Assembly: GCA_937888775.1 (NCBI GenBank)
Contig: CALAQT010000199.1
Span: 1 to 13,316, forward strand
Reading direction: 5' to 3'
DNA from: an uncultured Actinomycetes bacterium
GTDB lineage: Bacteria > Actinomycetota > Thermoleophilia > Solirubrobacterales > Solirubrobacteraceae
Length of the DNA: 13,316 nt
Within the stretch, counting starts at the first letter, position 1. The number at the start of each line of letters is the position of its first letter. Below the pieces are notes generated by a model. It did not search any database and was not told the DNA's origin. It worked only from the letters and a program-made list of their open reading frames with translations. Positions 1 to 6,529 of the stretch are shown one piece after another. A program made the translations under genes and the position numbers.

Positions 1-849
1 CGGGCGCCGGCCGGCCGCACACCGGGCGCGCAGCGCACCCCGCGCCCGCCCAAACGGCGCTCTGACCTGTGGGCCCGGGTGCTGATTGCAATCCCGGCGG
101 CGATCCTGGCAATCGTGTTCGTCGACCTGGGCGGACTCCCGTGGGCGCTGTTCATGATCGCCCTCGGCTGGCTGTGCCTGCATGAGCTCTACCGGATGCT
201 GGCGCGCTGGCGGCCGGCCCCACTGGTCGGGTTCGCCTCGCTGGCGGCGATGGTCCTGGCCGGCCGCTACGGCACCCAGCGTGACGTCCTGGAGGTGGCG
301 GTCGCGACGCTGCCGGTGCTGTTCCTGGTCGTCGTGGCGCGGGGCCAGAGTGCCGGCGTCACGGTCTCGGTCGCCGGTACTCTGCTCGGCGTCTTCTGGG
401 TGGGTCTGGCCTTCGCCCACGCCGAGCTGCTGCGCGAGCTCCCGCACGGTGGCGCGGTGATGATCGACGTGCTGGTCGGAACGTTTCTGGGCGACACCGG
501 GGCCTACCTGGGCGGGCGCCTGTTCGGACGCCGGCCGCTGGCGCCCCGGATCTCCCCCCACAAGACCGTCGAGGGCCTGTTCTGTGGCATGTTGATCGCG
601 ATGCTGTCGGTGTTCGTGGCCGGGCTGTTCCAGCTCTGGCTGACCCAGGGAGACGCGCTGCTGCTGGGTCTGGCCGTGGCGGTGCTCGGGCCTGTGGGCG
701 ACCTGTTCGAATCGGTCGTCAAGCGCGACGCCGGCACCAAGGACGCGGGCAAGGTGTTCGGCGCCCACGGCGGCGCGCTCGACCGTCTCGACGCGGTGAT
801 CTTCACGACCGTTGCCGGCTACTACGTCTGGCTCGCCCTCTCTCACTAG
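1..849 (+). CDS. cdsA: Phosphatidate cytidylyltransferase (CDP-diacylglycerol synthase), 5' end outside window
   Basis: CdsA makes CDP-diacylglycerol from phosphatidate and CTP in the cytoplasmic membrane, the branch point for phospholipid synthesis. The frame is open from base 1 to the TAG at 847-849, giving 282 visible residues. A GTG at 79 could serve as start, but the codons before it encode a basic, proline-rich stretch ending KRRSDLWAR. That is what normally precedes the first membrane helix in CdsA, so the gene most likely starts left of the window. The chain is a series of hydrophobic segments. The C-terminal family signature is present at visible residues about 238-264 (SVVKRDAGTKD, then HGG, ending LDRLD), including the metal-binding aspartates. 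dxr follows after 55 bases and rseP after that, the order seen in many bacteria. Family assignment is firm; only the true start is unknown. Confidence 0.93.
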   Translation, partial: RAPAGRTPGAQRTPRPPKRRSDLWARVLIAIPAAILAIVFVDLGGLPWALFMIALGWLCLHELYRMLARWRPAPLVGFASLAAMVLAGRYGTQRDVLEVAVATLPVLFLVVVARGQSAGVTVSVAGTLLGVFWVGLAFAHAELLRELPHGGAVMIDVLVGTFLGDTGAYLGGRLFGRRPLAPRISPHKTVEGLFCGMLIAMLSVFVAGLFQLWLTQGDALLLGLAVAVLGPVGDLFESVVKRDAGTKDAGKVFGAHGGALDRLDAVIFTTVAGYYVWLALSH

Positions 850-891
850 CCGCGCAACCGGTAACGGCGCCAGCCCATTACCCCACCTTCC

Positions 892-897
892 TAGAAT
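892..897 (+). promoter_or_regulatory. Candidate -10 element for a leaderless dxr transcript
   Basis: The hexamer TAGAAT fits the actinobacterial TAnnnT consensus and ends 7 bases before the dxr GTG at 905. That would place transcription initiation at or next to the start codon. There is no Shine-Dalgarno-like sequence between it and the GTG, and no convincing -35 box. Function is inferred from position only. Confidence 0.4.
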
Positions 898-904
898 CTC
901 ACGC

Positions 905-2062
905 GTGCGTCGTCTCATCATCCTCGGCTCTACCGGGTCGATCGGAGTCCAGGCGCTCGACGTGGTGTCGCGCAGCCCCGACGAGCTGCGCGTGGTGGCG
1001 CTCAGCGCGCAGAGCGCCTGGGAGCCGCTGGTCGCCCAGGCGCGGGTCCGCGGCGTCAAGCGGATCGCCGTCTCGGACCCGGATGCGGCGGCGCGCGCCG
1101 GCGAGGCGTGGACGGAGGGCGAGGTGCTCGCAGGCCCCGACGGGCTCGTGCGGCTGATCGCCGAGACCGATTGCGATCTGGTCCTCAACGCGATCGTCGG
1201 CTCCGCCGGGCTGGTGCCCAGCGTGGCGGCGCTGGCGGAGGGGATCGATCTGGCCCTGGCCAACAAGGAGTCGCTGGTCGTGGGGGGCGAGCTGCTCACC
1301 CAGCTGGCCGAGGCCACCGGGGCCAGGATCATCCCGGTCGACTCCGAGCACTCGGCGATCCATCAGCTGCTCGCCGGTGAGCCACCGGGAACCGTCGACC
1401 GGCTGACCCTCACCGCCTCCGGCGGCCCGTTCCGCGGCCGCAGCGCCGCCGAGCTGGCGCGGGTGACGGTGGCCCAGGCACTGGACCACCCCACCTGGGA
1501 GATGGGCGGCAAGATCACGATCGACTCGGCCACTCTGATGAACAAGGGACTGGAGCTGATCGAGGCCCACCATCTGTTCGGAATGCCGTATGAGCAGATC
1601 GACGTCCTGGTCCATCCGCAGTCGATCGTGCACAGTCTGATCGCGCTCTGCGACGGCGCCACGCTCGCCCACCTCGGCTATCCGGACATGCGGGTCCCGA
1701 TCTCCTATGCGCTGCACTATCCCGAGCGCGTGGACGTCCCGGTCAAGCGGCTGGACCTGGCCGAGGTCGGTGCCCTGACCTTCGAACCGGTCGACGATCA
1801 GACTTTCTCCTGCCTACGTCTGGCCCGTGAGGCCGGCCGGGTGGGGGGCACGGCCCCGTGCACGCTGAACGCGGCCAACGAGGTCGCGGTGCACGCGTTC
1901 CTGCGTGAGCGACTGCGGTTCTTGGACATCGCCGGGGTGGTCGGGCGGACGCTCGACGAGCTGCCCCCCGAGCGCGTCCATTCGTTTGATTCCCTGGCCG
2001 AGGCCGATGCCGACGCGCGACGGGTGGCCAGCGGGCTGGTGGCAACCCATACGGTCGCTTGA
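905..2062 (+). CDS. dxr: 1-deoxy-D-xylulose 5-phosphate reductoisomerase
   Basis: Dxr converts 1-deoxy-D-xylulose 5-phosphate to 2-C-methyl-D-erythritol 4-phosphate with NADPH and a divalent metal, the committed step of the MEP isoprenoid pathway in the cytosol. The start chosen is GTG 905, which puts the NADPH-binding loop GSTGSIG at residues 8-14 and gives 385 residues, the usual family length. The longer open frame from 812 would overlap cdsA and add an unrelated N-terminus. Visible motifs are NKES (from residue 120), the metal-binding DSEHS (D146, E148), LTASGGPFRG, NKGLELIEAHH (from residue 213, with the third metal ligand at E217), HPQSIVHS, and the C-terminal helix region CTLNAANEVAV. 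All expected catalytic residues are present. It lies between cdsA and rseP (37-base gap to rseP), consistent with a housekeeping cluster, though it may have its own leaderless promoter. Confidence 0.96.
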   Translation: MRRLIILGSTGSIGVQALDVVSRSPDELRVVALSAQSAWEPLVAQARVRGVKRIAVSDPDAAARAGEAWTEGEVLAGPDGLVRLIAETDCDLVLNAIVGSAGLVPSVAALAEGIDLALANKESLVVGGELLTQLAEATGARIIPVDSEHSAIHQLLAGEPPGTVDRLTLTASGGPFRGRSAAELARVTVAQALDHPTWEMGGKITIDSATLMNKGLELIEAHHLFGMPYEQIDVLVHPQSIVHSLIALCDGATLAHLGYPDMRVPISYALHYPERVDVPVKRLDLAEVGALTFEPVDDQTFSCLRLAREAGRVGGTAPCTLNAANEVAVHAFLRERLRFLDIAGVVGRTLDELPPERVHSFDSLAEADADARRVASGLVATHTVA

Positions 2063-2090
2063 GCGGCCGCAAAGCCTGGCTTGACACACT

Positions 2091-2095
2091 GAGAG
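2091..2095 (+). promoter_or_regulatory. Ribosome binding site supporting the TTG start of rseP
   Basis: GAGAG lies 4 bases before the TTG at 2100. The reading frame has a stop at 2082-2084 and no ATG or GTG between that stop and the catalytic HEAGH helix. This modest site therefore supports the rare TTG as the initiator. Confidence 0.45.
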
Positions 2096-2099
2096 CCGC

Positions 2100-3185
2100 T
2101 TGTCCTACCTGCTCGCATTTCTCGGCTTTGCCGCGCTGATCATCCTGCACGAGGCCGGCCACTTCCTCGCGGCCAAGGCGGTGGGCATGCGCGTCGAGCG
2201 CTTCTCGCTGTTCTTCGGTCCGATGCTGGTCAAGGTGCGCCGCGGCGAGACCGAGTACGGGATCGGCCCGATCCCGCTGGGGGGCTACGTGAAGATCACC
2301 GGGATGAACCCGGCCGAGGAGATCGCGCCCGAGGATCTGCCGCGCGCGTACTTCAACCAGTCGGTGTGGAAGCGGGTGGTGGTGATCCTGGCCGGCCCCG
2401 CGGTCAACCTGCTGATCGCCTTTGGAATCGTCTGGGCGCTGCTGCTGTCAAACGGCCAGTCGACGGGAACGCCGGTCAACCGCGTCGCCGCCGTGGTGAC
2501 CAACTCGGCGGCCAGCGGGAGCCTGCGACCGGGCGACCAGCTGGTCTCGATCGACGGGATCTCCGGATCCCCGGCCAAGCTGCGCAGCCAGATCGCCGGC
2601 CACAAGTGCGCGGGCGCGCAGACCAGTGGCTGTCTGGCGGCGACCCCGGCCCGGGTGGTCGTGCGTCGTGACGGGCGCCTGCTGACCTTCGACTTGCGTC
2701 CCCGTTACAGCTCGAGCGAGAAGCGGCCCCTGGTCGGGTTCGAGTTCGGCGTCAGGTACAGCACGGCCTATCCGAGCACGTTCCACGGGGCATCGCTGGC
2801 CGTCACCGGACTGTGGTCGGTCACCAAGCAGACGGTGTCGACGATCGCGCGCGTGTTCGAACCCCAGGAGCGCAAGCAGCTGTCGGGGGTCGTCGGTGGT
2901 TACACGGTCACCCAGGAATCCTTCGCCCAAAGCCCCGCGCGGGCGCTCGAGGTGCTGGCTCTGATCTCGCTGTCGCTGGCGGTGATCAATCTGTTCCCGT
3001 TTCTGCCGCTCGACGGGGGCCATGTGTTCTGGGCGCTGGCCGAGAAGGTGCGCGGCCGGCGGATTCCCTTCGCGGTCATGGAGCGCGCCGGCATCGTCGG
3101 CTTCGTGCTGATCCTGCTGCTGTTCGTGATCGGGCTCAGCAACGACCTTTCGACGCTCAGCGGCAAGGGGTTCAACATCCGCTAG
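2100..3185 (+). CDS. rseP: RseP-type site-2 zinc metalloprotease with PDZ domain
   Basis: This is an M50 intramembrane protease that cleaves membrane-spanning substrates such as anti-sigma factors after a first cut outside the membrane. The start is TTG 2100, forced by an in-frame stop just upstream and by the need to include the first helix. The 361 residues show the zinc motif HEAGH at 17-21 within TM1, a second hydrophobic segment at about 90-115 with GPAVN, and a PDZ domain at about 125-200. The third zinc-ligand motif is NLFPFLPLDGGH, with D305, followed by a last membrane helix at about 330-350. An unusual CX7C pair (C170, C178) sits in the PDZ region, which should face outside. It follows dxr by 37 bases and probably is co-transcribed with it. 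In many actinobacteria ispG follows here; in this window an acyl-CoA ligase does. The substrate cannot be inferred because no sigma/anti-sigma pair is in the window. Confidence 0.93.
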   Translation: MSYLLAFLGFAALIILHEAGHFLAAKAVGMRVERFSLFFGPMLVKVRRGETEYGIGPIPLGGYVKITGMNPAEEIAPEDLPRAYFNQSVWKRVVVILAGPAVNLLIAFGIVWALLLSNGQSTGTPVNRVAAVVTNSAASGSLRPGDQLVSIDGISGSPAKLRSQIAGHKCAGAQTSGCLAATPARVVVRRDGRLLTFDLRPRYSSSEKRPLVGFEFGVRYSTAYPSTFHGASLAVTGLWSVTKQTVSTIARVFEPQERKQLSGVVGGYTVTQESFAQSPARALEVLALISLSLAVINLFPFLPLDGGHVFWALAEKVRGRRIPFAVMERAGIVGFVLILLLFVIGLSNDLSTLSGKGFNIR

Positions 3186-3268
3186 GGCACTTGGTGGCAT
3201 CAGGGTCAGGAAGCCGTGGGCGAGCGCGGCAGCTGCGATAGCCTCAGCCGCCAAGGGAAAACGTGGCC

Positions 3269-3274
3269 AGGAGG
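3269..3274 (+). promoter_or_regulatory. Strong Shine-Dalgarno site of the first acyl-CoA ligase
   Basis: AGGAGG lies 5 bases before ATG 3280, the best ribosome binding site in the window, and fixes the start of the gene. The 94-base gap between rseP and this gene otherwise shows no clear promoter or terminator. Confidence 0.75.
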
Positions 3275-3279
3275 AGTAC

Positions 3280-5085
3280 ATGGAGAGCACGACGATCACG
3301 GCTGTGCCCGGCAGGGCCGTCGACGCCTCGACGCTCACCGAGGCGCTGTGGCGGACCGCCGCCGCTCACCCGGAGATCGTTGCGGTGCGCACGCCCGACG
3401 ACAGCGTCTCGCTGACCTGGTCAGAGCTGCTGGAGCGGGTGCAGGCGGCGGCCGGCGGTCTGGCCAAGCTCGGCGTCGGGCACGGCGACACGGTCGCGCT
3501 GATGCTGGGCAACCGCCCCGAGTTCCACATTGTCGACCTAGCCGCCGCCAGCCTCGGCGCCACTCCGTTCTCGATCTACCTCACCTATCCGCCGGAGCAG
3601 ATCGAGTACCTGTGTGCCGATGCCGGCTGTCGGGTGGCGATCGTCGAGCAGGAGTACCTGGCGGCGATGCTCGCAGTGCGCGAGCGGCTGCCGGCGCTCG
3701 AGCACGTGATCGTCGTCGACGGCGACCCGGCGCCGGACACGATTCCGCTGGCCGAGCTGGAGCGATCCAATCCGGGCTTCGACGCCGCCGCCGCCGCGTC
3801 CCGGGTCCGCCCTGAGGACATCGTGACGCTGATCTACACCTCAGGCACCACCGGGCATCCCAAGGGTGTGCAGCTCACCCACCACGCGGTCATGTTCAGT
3901 GCGCGGACGGTCGAAGCGGTGATCGCGTTCGCACCCGGCTCGAGGGTGATCTCATGGCTGCCGGCGGCCCACGTCGCCGAGCGCACCGCCCATCACTACA
4001 TCCCGGTGGTCTACGCGGGAACGGTCACCTGCTGTCCCAACCCTCGCGAGGTGCTCTCCTACCTGCCGCAGGTCCGCCCGCACTGGTTCTTTGCCGTGCC
4101 GCGGATCTGGGAGAAGCTCAAGGCCGGGCTGGAGGCAATGCTCGCCGGTCAGCCTGAGGAGCAACGCCGCCCGGTGCAGGAGGGTCTGCAGGCCGCCGTG
4201 AAACGCGTGCGTCTACGGCAGCAGGGTCTGCCGGTTCCCGACGATCTGGAGGCGGCGGTCGCCCGCGCCGATCAGGAGGTGTTCTCCAAGCTGCGTGAGA
4301 TGCTCGGTCTCGACCAGGCGCTCGCCGTCAACGTCGGAGCCGCGCCGACGCCCGTCGACGTGTTGGAATTCTTCCACGCGCTGGGGATCGAGCTGGCGGA
4401 GCTGTGGGGGATGTCTGAGACCTGCGGGGTCGGGTCGGTCAACCGGCCCGGGCACGTCAAGATCGGAACCGTGGGACCGGCGGCGCCGGGGGTGGAGCTG
4501 AGGATCGCCGACGACGGCGAGTTGCTGTGCCGAGGCGAGTTCCTGATGGCCGGCTACCGCAACGCTCCTGAGAAGACCGCCGAGGCGATCGATCCCGACG
4601 GCTGGCTGCACACCGGCGACATCGGATCGATCGACGCCGACGGTTTCTTGAAGATCGTCGACCGCAAGAAGGAGCTGATCATCAACTCGGCCGGCAAGAA
4701 CATGTCCCCGGCCAACATCGAGGCGGCGATCAAGTCCGGCAGTCCGCTGATCGGCCAGGCGTGCGCCATCGGCGACGGCCGGCCCTACAACACCGCGCTG
4801 ATCGTGCTCGATGTCGATTTCGCGCCGCAATGGGCCGCTCAGCACGGCCTCGTCGGCACCACGCTGGAGGCGCTCGCGCATGATCCGGTGATGATCGAGG
4901 CCGTCCAGGCCGGCGTCGACGCCGCCAACCAGCGATTGGCGCGAGTGGAGCAGATCAAGCGCTTCACGATCATCCCCGGTGACTGGCTGCCGGGCGGCGA
5001 TGAGCTCACCCCCACGATCAAGCTCAAGCGCAAGCCGATCGCCGCCAAGTACGAGCAGGCGATCGCCGAGATGTACAAGCGCTAG
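3280..5085 (+). CDS. Long-chain acyl-CoA synthetase (AMP-forming), FadD15-like
   Basis: This ANL-superfamily ligase activates a fatty acid with ATP to an acyl-adenylate and transfers it to CoA, feeding beta-oxidation or lipid synthesis. It has 601 residues, normal for the FadD15/FAA1-like long-chain branch. In order the sequence shows the P-loop-like signature YTSGTTGHPKG (186-196), LPAAHVAERT, the aromatic/basic gate region with VPRIWEKLKAG, a charged helical insert at about 290-345, WGMSETC (from 376), the hinge GWLHTGD (441-447), DRKKELII (from 461), GKNMSP, and a C-terminal PTIKLKRK holding the expected catalytic lysine. No signal peptide or membrane helix is seen, so it is cytosolic or peripheral. 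The start follows a strong AGGAGG site. A paralogue lies about 1.4 kb downstream at 6530-8413. Chain-length preference cannot be read from sequence alone. Medium-chain or specialised acids remain possible, so no gene symbol is given. Confidence 0.9.
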   Translation: MESTTITAVPGRAVDASTLTEALWRTAAAHPEIVAVRTPDDSVSLTWSELLERVQAAAGGLAKLGVGHGDTVALMLGNRPEFHIVDLAAASLGATPFSIYLTYPPEQIEYLCADAGCRVAIVEQEYLAAMLAVRERLPALEHVIVVDGDPAPDTIPLAELERSNPGFDAAAAASRVRPEDIVTLIYTSGTTGHPKGVQLTHHAVMFSARTVEAVIAFAPGSRVISWLPAAHVAERTAHHYIPVVYAGTVTCCPNPREVLSYLPQVRPHWFFAVPRIWEKLKAGLEAMLAGQPEEQRRPVQEGLQAAVKRVRLRQQGLPVPDDLEAAVARADQEVFSKLREMLGLDQALAVNVGAAPTPVDVLEFFHALGIELAELWGMSETCGVGSVNRPGHVKIGTVGPAAPGVELRIADDGELLCRGEFLMAGYRNAPEKTAEAIDPDGWLHTGDIGSIDADGFLKIVDRKKELIINSAGKNMSPANIEAAIKSGSPLIGQACAIGDGRPYNTALIVLDVDFAPQWAAQHGLVGTTLEALAHDPVMIEAVQAGVDAANQRLARVEQIKRFTIIPGDWLPGGDELTPTIKLKRKPIAAKYEQAIAEMYKR

Positions 5086-5092
5086 TTATGCA

Positions 5093-5111
5093 CCGGGCCT
5101 CAGGGCTCCGG
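5093..5111 (+). terminator. Possible hairpin terminator after the first acyl-CoA ligase
   Basis: CCGGGCC (5093-5099) and GGCTCCGG (5104-5111) can pair as a 7-bp stem with one bulged base and a TCAG loop, 7 bases after the stop codon. No T-run follows, so this is a weak call. An alternative pairing, AGGGC (5102-5106) with GCCCT (5115-5119), uses some of the same bases. Confidence 0.3.
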
Positions 5112-5148
5112 CTTGCCCTTGATGCGGCCGCGGTGTGCCAACCATCGC

Positions 5149-5156
5149 TATAAACT
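5149..5156 (+). promoter_or_regulatory. Candidate -10 element for a leaderless transcript of the repeat-protein gene
   Basis: TATAAACT contains both TATAAA and TAAACT, either of which fits a sigma-70-type -10 box. It ends 6 bases before ATG 5163, and no Shine-Dalgarno sequence intervenes, so transcription would start at or just before the ATG. This AT-rich octamer stands out in very GC-rich surroundings. No good -35 was found at 16-19 bases upstream. Confidence 0.45.
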
Positions 5157-5162
5157 CCGCGG

Positions 5163-6215
5163 ATGTTGCGCCGAACGGTCGCTGTGCTCGCGGGCCGGTT
5201 CGGTCTTGTCGGCGTGCTCGTCTGCGGTGCGCTCGCCTTCGCCGGTACGCCGGCCCAGGCGTCCGCGCTGAACGAAGTACGCGTCTCCGGCGTTCAGACG
5301 GATGTGTCCTGTCTCAGCTCCAAGCTGTGCGTGCTCGCGGGGTATGACAACCACGGTGTGGGCGATCTGATCCCGCTGTTAGGTGGAGTGCCCGGGCGCT
5401 TGTCGACGGTGGCCGGGACGCAGGGGATTTACGGGGTGAGTTGCCCGAGCGCCTCGGGATGCGTGGCGCTCGGCCGGACGAGCAATGACATCGGGGCGAT
5501 GCTGATCAGCATCAACGGCTCCGGATTGCTGACCAAGACGGTGTCGGTGAAGGTGCCGAGCGGCGTGACGCTTGATCGGATCGCCTGCACCGGCGTCCAC
5601 AGCTGCGAGGTGGCCGGGACAGACATCTTCGTCTCGCACGCAGTCGAGGTCGGATCATGGAATGGGCACACGCTCAGCTTGCACCGAGTTGGCGCCCCGG
5701 CGGGCTCCACCGACACGGTCGTGGAGGGGGTCTCGTGCTCGGGCACCGCCTGCGAGGTGGTCGGATACGCCGAGAAGGTCGCCGTCGTCAAAGGGCTGAT
5801 CGTGACTATTAGCCACGGCAAGCCGACCGGATTGCACGTCGTCCCCGGTGATTCGCTTTACGGAGTCTCATGCACGAGCGCGACGCTCTGCTATGCGTCC
5901 GGATTCAACCAGTCGGGCGGGCTGATCCTAACGGTCAAGCGTGGGGTCGCCAGCGCCCCCGCTCACGTCGCGTCGGACCTGTCCGGGATCGCCTGCCGCG
6001 GTACCGCCTGCACGGCCGTGGGCGAGCAACTCCCGCCCCCGCCGACGACAGCGGCGTTTTACGGCTCGCTGGTCACCGTGTCGTCGGGCAAAGTGATCGC
6101 CAGCCAGCTGGTCCCCGCCAGTGGTGGCTACAACTCCGTGGCCGCTGCGCGCGGCGGTTTCTTCGCCGCGGTGGGCTCGGCCCAGGGCGCCGGGTCGGAA
6201 GTCACAACCGGCTGA
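5163..6215 (+). CDS. Secreted seven-repeat, paired-cysteine protein, probable beta-propeller
   Basis: The function is unknown. The 350-residue chain starts with a Sec-type signal peptide: basic MLRR, a hydrophobic core, and a likely cut after APAQA-type residues near 33. The mature part is a tandem repeat of about 41-50 residues. Each unit carries a short motif of the type VSCxSxxxCxxxG, with cysteine pairs at 50/56, 94/100, 142/148, 192/197, 237/243 and 278/283. A seventh copy at about 325-338 (SVAAARGGFFAAVG) keeps the hydrophobic and glycine pattern but has no cysteine. Seven units with alternating beta-like strands suggest a seven-bladed propeller with one disulfide in each of six blades. 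There is no enzyme motif, cell-wall anchor or lipobox in a convincing position (C21 lies inside the hydrophobic core, preceded by VLV). The gene lies between two acyl-CoA ligase genes on the same strand but appears to have its own promoter, so a shared function is not shown. A binding or scaffold role is only a guess. Confidence 0.82.
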   Translation: MLRRTVAVLAGRFGLVGVLVCGALAFAGTPAQASALNEVRVSGVQTDVSCLSSKLCVLAGYDNHGVGDLIPLLGGVPGRLSTVAGTQGIYGVSCPSASGCVALGRTSNDIGAMLISINGSGLLTKTVSVKVPSGVTLDRIACTGVHSCEVAGTDIFVSHAVEVGSWNGHTLSLHRVGAPAGSTDTVVEGVSCSGTACEVVGYAEKVAVVKGLIVTISHGKPTGLHVVPGDSLYGVSCTSATLCYASGFNQSGGLILTVKRGVASAPAHVASDLSGIACRGTACTAVGEQLPPPPTTAAFYGSLVTVSSGKVIASQLVPASGGYNSVAAARGGFFAAVGSAQGAGSEVTTG

Positions 6216-6529
6216 GCGTGACCACGGCCAGCCCCAGAGCGCATGAGCGCCCGGACGATGGTCGTGCGCCTCGGTCAGGTCAGCCTGGCCCTCCGTATCG
6301 GATCGCCGAGCCTGACACGCCGAACCGAGCTGCGAGCGCTTGCCCGCGCGGTCCTGGCTCCCGTCGTCTGCAACGGGGAGCCCGCATCACCCGGTATATG
6401 ATCGGTACCGCTTCGCCTCAGACCCCGGCGGGCGGTGCTTTCCGGCTCCAACTCGCGGCCGGCGTCCATGTGTCGACCCGTGTGTCCAGGCCCACGGACC
6501 TCCGTAGTTCGCTGACTTGAGCAGAGATC
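6216..6529 (+). other. Intergenic region of 314 bases before the second acyl-CoA ligase
   Basis: I see no RNA gene or convincing coding sequence here. A 52-codon frame (ATG 6243 to TGA 6401) exists but has no ribosome site or recognisable product. The only AT-richer patch is around 6392-6410, where a promoter-like TATGAT sits inside a small repeat. No T-tract terminator for the upstream gene was found. Confidence 0.5.
6392..6410 (+). promoter_or_regulatory. Candidate promoter/operator upstream of the second acyl-CoA ligase
   Basis: TATGAT (6397-6402) matches the TATAAT consensus at five of six positions. It is flanked by CGGTA (6392-6396) and TACCG (6406-6410), an inverted repeat. CGGTA also recurs as a direct repeat at 6403-6407, 11 bases from the first copy. 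A start here would give a leader of roughly 120 bases. No good -35 is visible. The regulatory role is inferred only from base composition and symmetry. Confidence 0.3.

Noticed and set aside
705..713. GTTCGAATC resembling the T-arm of a tRNA
   Set aside because: It lies inside cdsA (codons for LFES) and no acceptor stem, anticodon arm or cloverleaf can be drawn around it.
812..904. Extended N-terminus for dxr starting within cdsA
   Set aside because: The additional 31 residues do not resemble Dxr, and GTG 905 places the GSTGSIG nucleotide-binding loop at the expected distance from the N-terminus.
2081..2086. Perfect TTGACA resembling a -35 box before rseP
   Set aside because: The matching -10 would fall inside the rseP coding sequence downstream of the TTG start, and no -10-like hexamer is there.
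2448..3338. A 296-codon frame on the minus strand across rseP
   Set aside because: It lies antisense to a complete site-2 protease, has biased Gln/Arg/His composition and no recognisable domain.
6243..6401. A 52-codon frame in the intergenic gap
   Set aside because: No ribosome binding site, no homology that I recognise, Arg-rich composition as expected by chance in GC-rich DNA.
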